Source: CAXMQZ01 sp963707075
GTDB lineage: Bacteria > Acidobacteriota > Thermoanaerobaculia > Multivoradales > JAHEKO01
Direction of reading: 5' to 3'
DNA: 64,000 nt
Assembly: GCA_963707075.1 (NCBI GenBank)
Contig: CAVPOX010000015.1
Coordinates: 124,001-188,000 of the forward strand
Below the pieces are notes generated by a model that had not been told where the DNA came from, did no database searches, and worked only from the letters and a program-made list of their open reading frames with translations. The translations under genes and the position numbers were made by a program. Positions 9,486 through 18,252 of this stretch are shown here, piece by piece. The first letter of the stretch is position 1. Every line of letters begins with the position of its first letter.

Positions 9486-11615
9486 TCACTCCTCAATTGA
9501 TCCTTCGGTGTACGGGACCAACAAGTCTGTCGCTTCCTCGACTAGGGTGACGGCGTGATTGAAGGCGTCGATCAGCTGTTGCTCGAAGCGGCCAATGGCC
9601 TGCCAATCGCCTGCCTCTATGGATTCGAAGATTCTCGGTAGCACCTCTTCACGATACGTCGGCTGGGGAGCGTAGATGAGGTGTTTGTAGAACGGGCGGC
9701 TAGCCAGTCCTTCATCCTCGATCATCGCCCGTTCGATCTCCATGAGGATCTGATTGACGGCTTTGCGGGTCTCGCCCGGAAGCTCGACATCGGCGGCCGA
9801 AACTGCGTCGAGGTGACGTTCGAGCTCCGTGGCTTGCTTCATCCACAACGAGGCAGCCGAGCGGGCGGCAGAGAGCTGCAGAGGTCGCTGAGGTGCTGCC
9901 TTGACTTCGATCTCCTGCAAGTGGCCGAGTACGGCCGCGGCATAGCCAGACGAGCGCAAGGGCAAAATCTCGGCGTTGGCCAGGCGCCACAACAGGACCG
10001 CCAGCACGCGGCCCATCGTCGTGTTGTGGTGAAATCCCGGATCCGCGATGGTGCTCATCCAGAAGTAGTTGTCGTACTGTGAATGGTAGACCCCGTAAGG
10101 GCCTGTAGACGACAGATCGATGCAGCTCATCCCGAGGTGCTCCTGAAAGGCCGTGTAGTCCGTAGCTCCGACGATGGTCTCGACTTCGGGCTCTTCCGGT
10201 GCAAAGCGGGAGGCCCAGGCATCGTAAACCGAGCCCGTCCCCTCGGAACCCTCGATGGTCCGAGTCGTCCGGCGCAGAAAATCGGCGAGAGCGGGCGTGG
10301 CTCCCGCGCGAAAATCCGGGCCTGCCGCGGCACTGTCCAGGTTGATATAGACGACCCCATGCTGGCGCAACCTTGCGGCGTTGTCCTTGACCCAACTTGT
10401 CGAGCCACCCAGCAGGTCCTCCTCGGCGTCCCAGTTGGCGAAGACGATCGAGCGTTGCGGTCGCCAACCCTTCTCGAGAGCGGTGCCCAGGGCTCTGACG
10501 GCTTCGAGCAAGGCCGCGGTGCCGCTACTGGGATCGTTGGCACCATAGATCCAGGCGTCCCGATGATTGCCGGCAATCACCCATTTTTCCGGTTCCTCGG
10601 CACCCCGAATCATTCCGATCACATTGCGCATGGTGCCGACGGTCTCCTCGTTGTCGACTTGCAGGCGGACCGTCGCCGGGCCAGGTCCGAGACGATAGGA
10701 GAAGGGCAGAGCCCCTTGCCATTCCGGGGGGGCCACTGGACCGCCGAGCCGAGAGAGAATCTCTGCGGCCGACCGGTAGGACATCGGAATCGAAGGGATG
10801 CGAGGGAGTTGACGGTCACGCTCGGCACTTTCGTGCCAGGTGCCGTCGGTGTCCTGGGTCCAGTGGAAGGTGAACGGTGCGACGCCGAACCCGAACCAGT
10901 CATAGACAATCGACCCCCATTGGATGTGGCTGGCAGGGCCCCACGGTCCGTCCGGGTAGGTCAATCCCTTGCGGTAGCCGTCGTCTGCGGGATCGGAGTA
11001 GATAATGGTCCCGACCGCTCCTCGCGACTCCGCCATCCACACCTTGTATCCACGATAGCTATAGGGCACCGAGTAGCGCATGATGACGATCTTGCCGGCG
11101 ACACTGATACCAAGCTCATCGAGCCTGGCGAAGTCCTCGGGGCTGCCACCGTTGGCGTAGATAACTTGCGCCCGAACGTCACCCGATGCGGCATACTCGT
11201 GGTAGGGAACGACGGAATCATCCTCGTAGAGGTAGGAGTCCTTGTCGTCGGGATAGGGGTCCTCCTCGAGATCCAGATCCATCTCGACAGGAGCCAGTAG
11301 CTTGACCGAGGCCGAGCGGCCATAGCTGAGCAACGCCGGGGTATCGTGGAAATGGACCTCCTCGAGCCCATACTCGATGAACCTGTCGCGGACGTAATCG
11401 GCCAACTCCATGTTGCGCGGCGACCCGGTGGGGTGGGGCTCTTCTGTCAGGTAGAGCAGGTGTCGGCCAAAGGTGTCGGGATCGGGAGTGCCCCGGATCA
11501 AGGCCTCGGGATCGGCTTCGCTGGCCTCGGTTGCCCGGCAAGAGAGCGCCGGCAAGAGGATCGAGCCGATCAGGGAGCACACAAGAAGCTGCAGCGATCG
11601 ACTCGAGCGCATCAT
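9486..11615 (-). CDS. M28 zinc peptidase, glutamate carboxypeptidase II-like, copy 1
   Basis: A 709-aa exported metallopeptidase of the PSMA/transferrin-receptor-like M28B branch. The ATG-ATG at 11615 has AGGAGG about 9 bp upstream; the longer open frame runs back into the neighbouring gene and is rejected. The signal ends near L-P-A-L-S-C, which is lipoprotein-like. A protease-associated insert comes first, followed by the zinc ligands in G-N-H-R-D-A-W and N-D-P-S-S-G, the general-base region W-D-A-E-E, I-N-L-D-S and the last His in Y-H-S-Q-Y. All five ligand positions are kept, so it should be active. A helical dimerisation domain closes the protein. It is the third of three tandem paralogs in transcription order. 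Confidence 0.92.
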   Translation of the reverse strand: MMRSSRSLQLLVCSLIGSILLPALSCRATEASEADPEALIRGTPDPDTFGRHLLYLTEEPHPTGSPRNMELADYVRDRFIEYGLEEVHFHDTPALLSYGRSASVKLLAPVEMDLDLEEDPYPDDKDSYLYEDDSVVPYHEYAASGDVRAQVIYANGGSPEDFARLDELGISVAGKIVIMRYSVPYSYRGYKVWMAESRGAVGTIIYSDPADDGYRKGLTYPDGPWGPASHIQWGSIVYDWFGFGVAPFTFHWTQDTDGTWHESAERDRQLPRIPSIPMSYRSAAEILSRLGGPVAPPEWQGALPFSYRLGPGPATVRLQVDNEETVGTMRNVIGMIRGAEEPEKWVIAGNHRDAWIYGANDPSSGTAALLEAVRALGTALEKGWRPQRSIVFANWDAEEDLLGGSTSWVKDNAARLRQHGVVYINLDSAAAGPDFRAGATPALADFLRRTTRTIEGSEGTGSVYDAWASRFAPEEPEVETIVGATDYTAFQEHLGMSCIDLSSTGPYGVYHSQYDNYFWMSTIADPGFHHNTTMGRVLAVLLWRLANAEILPLRSSGYAAAVLGHLQEIEVKAAPQRPLQLSAARSAASLWMKQATELERHLDAVSAADVELPGETRKAVNQILMEIERAMIEDEGLASRPFYKHLIYAPQPTYREEVLPRIFESIEAGDWQAIGRFEQQLIDAFNHAVTLVEEATDLLVPYTEGSIEE

Positions 11616-11628
11616 CTGGGTCGTCCTC

Positions 11629-13854
11629 CTACTCTTCGGCAGCCGTCTGCAGCAGCCGACGCAGGTTGCCAACGGTAGCGACTCGCTGCGCCAGGGCCTC
11701 GATATAGACATCCACCTCGGCAGCCGCCAGGTCGAGATCCCCTCGGTCGAGGCTGAAGCGCAGACCAGGCAAGGTACTGCCGGAAATGCCCTCGAAGTCA
11801 TAGCTGCTGCCGGCGAAGAGATTGCGATCCCCTGGCATGCCTGGATGCCCCTCCGCTCGGTAGAAGTCGAGGAACGCTCGCGAGATCTTCTGATTGACAG
11901 GCTCCAGCGAGGACGCTTCGACGATTCCACCCTCCAGCAGGGCTGCACCGTCATCCCGCAATTTCACAGCTTCGTCGTGCCACTCTTCGAGCAGCTCCAA
12001 CGCCTCGTCCAGACGCGGTACCTCCTGGTCCCGTCCCTGAGCCACTGTCGCCAGATCGTCGTAGGCGAGTCGCCAGAGTCGGGCCTCTTCGACAAAGTCC
12101 AACGGCAAGAGATCGGCGTTGGCTAGACGCAGCGCCGCAAAACCCTGCAGCTGGGCCATGACTCGGTGGTAGGTGAAGTCCGGATCGACGACGGTCTTCA
12201 TCCAGTGGAAGTTCTCGTAGATCGAATGGTACATCCCGTAGTCGGCACCGTAGTACATGTCGGAAGCGGGGAGAGCCAGGAGGCCAAAGAAGGGGGCGGC
12301 GTCGTCATAGGGGGTTTCGAACAGGTAAGGGCGGGTCAAGGTCTCGGTGGGATTGAAGAACTCTCCCCACCCATCGACCCCTGGAGTCGTGCGGTAGCGG
12401 TTTTGCAGGTCCAGCCAAGCCTGCCAGGTGCTGTGTCCGGTTCGGGGATCGGGAACGTCTTTCGCCACCTGCCGAAAGAGACGGTGCAGTGCGGGATGGG
12501 CGGAGATGCTCAGCGGCCGATCCGGATTGAAGACAGCCGAATCCATGTTGATGCAGGCGACAGCCTTCTCCAGAAGCTCGGCATGGCGGTCCTCGACCCA
12601 CTCGGTGCTGCCGCCCAGCACCATCTCCTCGGCGTCCCAGAATGCGATCACCAGGGTGCGCTGCGGTCGGATTCCGGCGCGAGCCAGCTCGCCCAAGGCC
12701 CGTGCCAACTCCAGCAGCGCGGCTGTCCCGCTCGAGGGATCACCGGCACCGTAGATCCAGGCGTCGTGATGATTGCCCAGGACAATCCACTGATCTGTCG
12801 CGGACTCTCCCTTCAACCATGCCAGGACATTGCGCATCGGCCGGTCGCGATTGTCCATCTTGGTGGTCAGCCGCAGTTTGGCGGGACCCGGACCCAATCT
12901 GTAGGTGAGGGGCAGCGCACCCTGCCATTCCCCGGGAGCCTCCGGCCCCCGCAGGTGGCTGAGCACCTGCTCGGCAGTGCGATAGGACACCGGCACGACC
13001 GGGATTCCGGGCAGGGGTACCTCCTGCGGTGTCAGTCGCTTGGCTCCCGGCTTCGAGGCCCAGCCGGGAGAGAGTGGATCGCCTTCGTACGGGGCGAAGA
13101 AGACCGATCGACGCATGATGCTCCCCGCCGGCCGCCAGTTGCCTTCCGGATAGACCGAGCCGAAGGGATACCCGTCCTCTGCCGGATCGGTGTAGAGCAC
13201 CACGCCGGCGGCGCCGAAGCGCTCGGCATTGGCAACCTTGCGCCCTTCGCCGGTGCCGAAGTTGCGTAACAGCAAGATCTTTCCCGCCAGATCGATACCA
13301 GCCGCCCTCAGACGCTCGAGATCAGCTTCGGATCCATAGTGGCCGTAGACGACCTGGCCGGTGGCCAGGCCGCTGGGAGAGTAGCCGCTCCATCCGGGAT
13401 GATCCGATACCGCTTCGGTAAAGGGGTCACTGTCGATACGGTCTTCTGTCAGTCGAAGAACCTCGTGATGGGGTTCGACGAGCTCCAGAGAGACCGAGAT
13501 CGGTGCCGGAAGGAAGCCTACGTACTCGACCATCTCGGTTTCGAGTCCGTAGCTGCCGAGCTCCTGCTGGAGATAGTCGACCACCTCGAGGGTGGCCTTT
13601 GACCCTGCAGGGTGGGGTGTCCGGCTCAAGCGCTCCAGGTGTGCCTCGATGCGCTCGGTCGACAGAGATCCAGCCAGACGTCTTTCGATCTCGCGTTGGC
13701 GAGTGGCCGAGGTGGGGGAGAAGCCGGCCATCGTCGACGAATCTCCGGCGGATGGCAGCGGCAGCATGGTGACCAAGATCACTGCTGCAGTCGCAAGACG
13801 CGGCCGCGAAAAGGCCGGTCCAGTCCTCGAAGCAGTGCTCTGGAAATTGCTCAT
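11629..13854 (-). CDS. M28 zinc peptidase, glutamate carboxypeptidase II-like, copy 2
   Basis: A 741-aa paralog of its neighbours with a signal peptide after ATG 13854 (AAGGA upstream). The catalytic set is intact: G-N-H-H-D-A-W, G-D-P-S-S-G, W-D-A-E-E, I-N-M-D-S and Y-H-S-I-Y. It differs from the other two copies in the N-terminal part, where the P-S-Y-S-Y-R-G-type segment is replaced by L-R-N-F-G-T-G, and in an extra insert G-W-G-E-F-F-N-P-T-E before the final His region. Different substrate preference is therefore likely. It ends 13 bp before copy 1 and starts 7 bp after copy 3, so the three are one transcript. Confidence 0.92.
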   Translation of the reverse strand: MSNFQSTASRTGPAFSRPRLATAAVILVTMLPLPSAGDSSTMAGFSPTSATRQREIERRLAGSLSTERIEAHLERLSRTPHPAGSKATLEVVDYLQQELGSYGLETEMVEYVGFLPAPISVSLELVEPHHEVLRLTEDRIDSDPFTEAVSDHPGWSGYSPSGLATGQVVYGHYGSEADLERLRAAGIDLAGKILLLRNFGTGEGRKVANAERFGAAGVVLYTDPAEDGYPFGSVYPEGNWRPAGSIMRRSVFFAPYEGDPLSPGWASKPGAKRLTPQEVPLPGIPVVPVSYRTAEQVLSHLRGPEAPGEWQGALPLTYRLGPGPAKLRLTTKMDNRDRPMRNVLAWLKGESATDQWIVLGNHHDAWIYGAGDPSSGTAALLELARALGELARAGIRPQRTLVIAFWDAEEMVLGGSTEWVEDRHAELLEKAVACINMDSAVFNPDRPLSISAHPALHRLFRQVAKDVPDPRTGHSTWQAWLDLQNRYRTTPGVDGWGEFFNPTETLTRPYLFETPYDDAAPFFGLLALPASDMYYGADYGMYHSIYENFHWMKTVVDPDFTYHRVMAQLQGFAALRLANADLLPLDFVEEARLWRLAYDDLATVAQGRDQEVPRLDEALELLEEWHDEAVKLRDDGAALLEGGIVEASSLEPVNQKISRAFLDFYRAEGHPGMPGDRNLFAGSSYDFEGISGSTLPGLRFSLDRGDLDLAAAEVDVYIEALAQRVATVGNLRRLLQTAAEE

Positions 13855-13861
13855 CGGTCCT

Positions 13862-16090
13862 TCAGTCCGCGCCCGCAGTCGTGGATGAGAGTTGCTCGAT
13901 CGCACGCAGCGTCATCTCGGTGATGCGACCGAGTCTCTCGGTCAAGAGATCGAGCTGATGGCTGGCCGCTTGCCAATCTCCGGTTTCCGCCGCTTCGCGC
14001 ACGCCCGGCAGAGACATGGCCGCATAGGTATAGCGGGGAGCGTAGAGCATGTGCTTGAACCAGGGGCGGCCGGGGATGCCCTCTTCGAGCAGGAACTGAC
14101 GCTCGATACTCAGCAGCAGGTTATTGATCGCTTCCAGGTCGGCACCGGCGGCCGCGGAATCGCCGGAGAGTGTCCGGCTTGTCCGATCGCGAAGATCCGT
14201 GGCGGCGGTCTGCCACCTCTCGGCTGCCGCTATCGCTTCTCCCAGGTCGAGGTTCTCATCAGCACCCTCGACGGCATCGAAGGTCCCGAGGAAGTCGAGA
14301 ACCGTTTCTGAATAGGAGCGGAAGTCGTAAGGATAGATCTCCGCGTTGGCGAGCCGCAGCGCCATACGCGCCCAAACCTCGACCATCGCGGTCATGTAGC
14401 GAAATCCGGGATCTCCGAACTGGCTCATCCAGTAGAAGTTGTCGTACTGGGAATGGTAGACGCCGTAGGCTCCTTCGAAACTCATGCTGACGATAGGAAT
14501 TCCCAGAAAGTTCAGAAAGACCGTGTAGTCCGAGCCGCTGCCGAGATCGTTCGCAACCAGTGACTGGTCGCTGGAGATCTCACCCTCGAGCCCCTGTCGA
14601 GCCCTCCAGGTGTCGAGGAGACTGCGCCGGCTGTTCGGGTCGATGACGTCGCGCGCCACGGACTCGATCAGGGAATCGAGGCTCGCTACCGCGCTGGCCT
14701 CGAAGTCCGGTCCACTGACCGACCCGTCGACGTTGAGATAGGCCAGGGCCTGGGTGCCGAGCTCGCGCGCGAAGTGTTCGCCCCACTCGGTCGAGCCGGT
14801 CAAGTGCCACTCCTCGGCATCCCAGCTCGCCAGGAGCAGTGAGCGCTTCGGGCGATGCCCCTCGGCGACCATCTTGCCGAGCACGCGCGCGGTCTCCAAC
14901 AGAGTTGCGGAACCGCTGCTCGGATCGACAGCGCCATAGACCCAGGCGTCGCGGTGGTTGCCCAACACCACCAGGCGGTCGGGCTCTTCACTACCGAGGA
15001 TTTTGCCGGTCACCACCTGGATGCTCCTCGAGCCCCCATCCATCTCCACCCGGACACGGACTTTCGACGGACCCGGCCCAACGCGATAGGTGATGGGCAG
15101 CGCTCCCTGCCAGGAATGGGGAGCCACTGGGCCGCCCAGGTTCTCCAACAACGGTTTGGCCTCCTCCCAGGACATCGGTACGGCCATGATGCCCGGCACC
15201 GACTGCGCCTCCTCGAGCGGAATGCGCCTGGCACCCTCGACGGAAGCCCAACCGGGAGTCAACGGATCCCCCGGTACGATGAAATCGTAGGTGATGGCTC
15301 CCCGCTGCAGATGACTGGCAGGACCCCAGGGGCCGTGCGGAAACACCTCGCCCTTGCGGTATCCGTCCTCCATCGGGTCAGAGTAGAGGATCAGAGCCTT
15401 CACCCCGCGGCGCTGTGCTTCCCAGGCCTTGAATCCTCGGTAGCTGTAGGGGAGAGAGTAGCGGACGATGGCTATCTTGCCGGCTGGATCGATTCCCTGG
15501 CTTTCGAGCCAGTCGTAGTCTTCGGGGTTACCGCTGAAGGCGTAGATGAGCTCTGCCGTGGCGTCACCCGAGGCCGACATGCCGAGGTAGGTGATTCCGA
15601 CGTCCTCGCTCGCCCAGGAATCCTTGTCCACGGCGTAGCCGGCCTCGGTGAGTGTCGGCCTGAACTCGATGGGCTCCAACAGCTCGACGCTGACATGCCG
15701 CGGATAGGGCAAGAGCACCTCGTATTCGTGGATCTGGACCTCTTCCAGTCCGTACCGTCTGAACCAATCCGCTGTGTAGATCGCGAGCTGTAGATTGCGC
15801 TCGCTGCCAGCCACGTGGGGTTCTTCGGTGAGGTAGCGAAAGTGGCGTTCCACGCTCGCGGCATCGAGCCCGGTTGCCAGCTTGTCCTCCAGCCCGAGCT
15901 CGAGATCGGCGGCTGCCTGCGAGAAGCCGGGAATCGCGTGCTCATCAGCGCCCGATGGGAGACTCGAGTTCAGGCCGCCGACGATGAGACCAAGTGCAAC
16001 CAGACCGACGCAGGACGATCGAGCACGCGACGCCAAACGGGTCGCTGGCTGTCTCGGCCCGAGCCTCAGGGCAGGTATTTGGCGAACCAT
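13862..16090 (-). CDS. M28 zinc peptidase, glutamate carboxypeptidase II-like, copy 3
   Basis: A 742-aa paralog and the first of the three M28 genes to be transcribed. The ATG at 16090 overlaps the end of the S9 peptidase gene by 25 bp, and a GGAG lies about 11 bp upstream. A basic N-terminus (R-Q-I-P-A-L-R-L) and hydrophobic stretch give a signal peptide. The zinc site reads G-N-H-R-D-A-W, V-D-P-S-S-G, W-D-A-E-E, L-N-V-D-G and Y-H-S-Q-Y. It is closest to copy 1 (shared R-Y-S-x-P-Y-S-Y-R-G and G-P-W-G-P-A-S-H), so copies 1 and 3 probably stem from the more recent duplication. Confidence 0.92.
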   Translation of the reverse strand: MVRQIPALRLGPRQPATRLASRARSSCVGLVALGLIVGGLNSSLPSGADEHAIPGFSQAAADLELGLEDKLATGLDAASVERHFRYLTEEPHVAGSERNLQLAIYTADWFRRYGLEEVQIHEYEVLLPYPRHVSVELLEPIEFRPTLTEAGYAVDKDSWASEDVGITYLGMSASGDATAELIYAFSGNPEDYDWLESQGIDPAGKIAIVRYSLPYSYRGFKAWEAQRRGVKALILYSDPMEDGYRKGEVFPHGPWGPASHLQRGAITYDFIVPGDPLTPGWASVEGARRIPLEEAQSVPGIMAVPMSWEEAKPLLENLGGPVAPHSWQGALPITYRVGPGPSKVRVRVEMDGGSRSIQVVTGKILGSEEPDRLVVLGNHRDAWVYGAVDPSSGSATLLETARVLGKMVAEGHRPKRSLLLASWDAEEWHLTGSTEWGEHFARELGTQALAYLNVDGSVSGPDFEASAVASLDSLIESVARDVIDPNSRRSLLDTWRARQGLEGEISSDQSLVANDLGSGSDYTVFLNFLGIPIVSMSFEGAYGVYHSQYDNFYWMSQFGDPGFRYMTAMVEVWARMALRLANAEIYPYDFRSYSETVLDFLGTFDAVEGADENLDLGEAIAAAERWQTAATDLRDRTSRTLSGDSAAAGADLEAINNLLLSIERQFLLEEGIPGRPWFKHMLYAPRYTYAAMSLPGVREAAETGDWQAASHQLDLLTERLGRITEMTLRAIEQLSSTTAGAD

Positions 16091-18114
16091 GACAGATAGC
16101 GCTCCAGGACGTCCTTGCGATGACTGGGGGCGAAGTTGCCGTGACCCTCGCCAGGATAGACGACGAGCTCGGTCGGCACGCCGAGCCGCTTGAGCGCCAG
16201 GTACAACTGCTCGGAATTGATTACCGGGACGTTCCAGTCCTTCTCGCCGCAGAGAATCAGCGTGGGAGTCTCGACGTTGGCCACCTTGTTGAGCGGGGAC
16301 ATCCTTTCGTAGATCTCGCGGGCCTCGGGCTCCCACGGGAAACCGAGCTCCTGTTCCCACCAGCGTTGGTACTGATCGTGGCCGTAGTTGACTACGTACA
16401 GAGAGGCGCTGGCGCCGGTGGCCGCTGCCTTGAATCGGTTGGTCTTGGTGATGACATGATTGGTCATCATGCCGCCATAGGACCAACCCGTGACGATGAG
16501 CCTGTCGGGATCGGCCCAGCCGCGCTCGATAGCGTCATCGACGGCTGCCATGACATCTTCGTAGTCGGGCTCACCCCATGCCCTCCAGATCGCCATGCAG
16601 AACTCCTGTCCGTAGCCGGTCGATCCCCGCGGGTTGGGGTGGACCACCAGATACCCATTGGCGGCGAAGAGCTGACTCTCGAATTGGAATCTCCAGTCGT
16701 ATTGCGACTGGGGACCGCCATGGACATCGAGGATAGTGGGGTAGCGCTTGCCCTCCTGGAAGTCGGGCGGCTTGATGATGAAGCCTTCGATGGGGGTCCC
16801 GTCCGCGCTCTTGAACTGGACCTTGACCTTCTCCCCCAGGTCGAGCTCAGCGAGGAGTGCGCGATTGGTGAAGCTCCTTTGTTTCAGTTGGCCATTGGCG
16901 TAGAGGAAGATCTCAGCCGGTAGCTTCGGCTCGCTGACCAGGGCAGCGACCTCGTTGGCGGGTCCGAGATCGAAGCCCGAGACCACGCCTGTCCCGGAGA
17001 TGAGTCGATCGACCTCACCGCCACGCAGCGGGATCTTGGCCAGATTTTGTTCGCCGCCATCCTCGAGGATGAAGTAGATCTGCCCGCCGTCATTCGAGAA
17101 ACGGGGGGACGCGACGATGCGATCGAGAGCTTCGGTCAGCACTTGAAAGTCTCCACCCGAGGCAGAGGACACGGCCAGGTGGCGGGTGGCATAGAGCATC
17201 GCCTTCATGTCCGTCTCCGACACATGGGTGATGAAACGGCCGTCCGGGCTCCAGGAAGGGGAAGTATCCGGTCCTGGATTGGTGGTGATCTGCCGCAGTC
17301 CGGCACCCTGGTCGGTGTTGTCGGCATCCACGATCCAGATGTCCGAGTTGTAGTTGGTATCGGGACTCTCCGTACGGTTGCTGACAAAGGCGATGCGACT
17401 GCCATCCGGGCTCCAGGCAGGTTCGGAGTCGTCGTAGTCACCAGAGGTGATCTGGGTCATTTCCTTGCTGGCCAGGTCGAGCACGAAGAGATGCGTGCGT
17501 CGGCGGTCCAGGTAGTGGACATAGTCGACCTTGAACTGTTCGCGATCGATCACCCAGGGCGGCGGAGTCTTCGCTTCGTAGTCGTCTCCTTGCTCGTGGG
17601 CTTCGAGCTCGGCGGGAGTCGGATCCTGGAGGACCAACACCATTCTCTTGCCATCGGGTGACCATTCGAAGTCGCTGACACTCTGAGCGGTATTGGTTCT
17701 CTGCACCGCCTCGCCGCCTTGCCGAAAGAGGGTCCAGACCTGAGTCTTGTCGCCCTTGCCGGTCGAGCTTTCGCCTTTCCGGGCTGAGAGGAATCCCAGG
17801 TACTTGCCATCTGGGCTCCAGCGAGGATGCGTGGACGTTTGCTTCTCACCCGTGATGGGTATGGCCTCCGCGCCCTTGGCGGATACCATCCAAATGCGCG
17901 TGTAGCTCTTGTCCTTTTCGAGATCCTGGGTGGTGACCGTATAGGCGATCCATGCGCCATCCGGACTGATCTGCGGGTCGTCGACGTCGCCGATCGCGAA
18001 GAGATCGTCGACAGTGAGTCGACGCGGTGACTGTTGCGCTTCCGCCTGACTGGGCGAGCTTGGTGACACGACTGCCCAGGCCAGGAGCAGAGCCATGCAG
18101 AAGGTTCTTTTCAC
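16066..18114 (-). CDS. S9 family prolyl oligopeptidase/acylaminoacyl-peptidase, exported
   Basis: A 682-aa serine peptidase. GTG 18114 is preferred because GGAGGG lies 8 bp upstream and a clean signal peptide (K-R-T-F-C-M-A-L-L-L) follows directly. The N-terminal half is a beta-propeller with several W-S-P-D-G repeats. The C-terminal catalytic domain has the nucleophile in G-W-S-Y-G-G, the Asp in C-G-E-K-D-W and the His in G-E-G-H-G. Such enzymes cut short peptides, often after proline or removing N-acylated residues. It leads the minus-strand run of five further hydrolase genes and should be co-regulated with them. Confidence 0.93.
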   Translation of the reverse strand: MKRTFCMALLLAWAVVSPSSPSQAEAQQSPRRLTVDDLFAIGDVDDPQISPDGAWIAYTVTTQDLEKDKSYTRIWMVSAKGAEAIPITGEKQTSTHPRWSPDGKYLGFLSARKGESSTGKGDKTQVWTLFRQGGEAVQRTNTAQSVSDFEWSPDGKRMVLVLQDPTPAELEAHEQGDDYEAKTPPPWVIDREQFKVDYVHYLDRRRTHLFVLDLASKEMTQITSGDYDDSEPAWSPDGSRIAFVSNRTESPDTNYNSDIWIVDADNTDQGAGLRQITTNPGPDTSPSWSPDGRFITHVSETDMKAMLYATRHLAVSSASGGDFQVLTEALDRIVASPRFSNDGGQIYFILEDGGEQNLAKIPLRGGEVDRLISGTGVVSGFDLGPANEVAALVSEPKLPAEIFLYANGQLKQRSFTNRALLAELDLGEKVKVQFKSADGTPIEGFIIKPPDFQEGKRYPTILDVHGGPQSQYDWRFQFESQLFAANGYLVVHPNPRGSTGYGQEFCMAIWRAWGEPDYEDVMAAVDDAIERGWADPDRLIVTGWSYGGMMTNHVITKTNRFKAAATGASASLYVVNYGHDQYQRWWEQELGFPWEPEAREIYERMSPLNKVANVETPTLILCGEKDWNVPVINSEQLYLALKRLGVPTELVVYPGEGHGNFAPSHRKDVLERYLSWFAKYLP

Positions 18115-18252
18115 GGCTGATTCCCTCCAGAGATCGAGGCAATTCGCGATGGCGGTGCCTCGTCGGTTTACCACAACATGAAGCTTAGCGCAGGTCGGCT
18201 GGCCTCGAGCCTCTTCAGCCAGGAGAGTCGAAGATACTTCTGTCAGTGCGAG

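Noticed and set aside
16091..16486. N-terminal extension of M28 copy 3
   Set aside because: It lies inside the S9 peptidase gene and its translation is not protein-like; a signal peptide begins at 16090.
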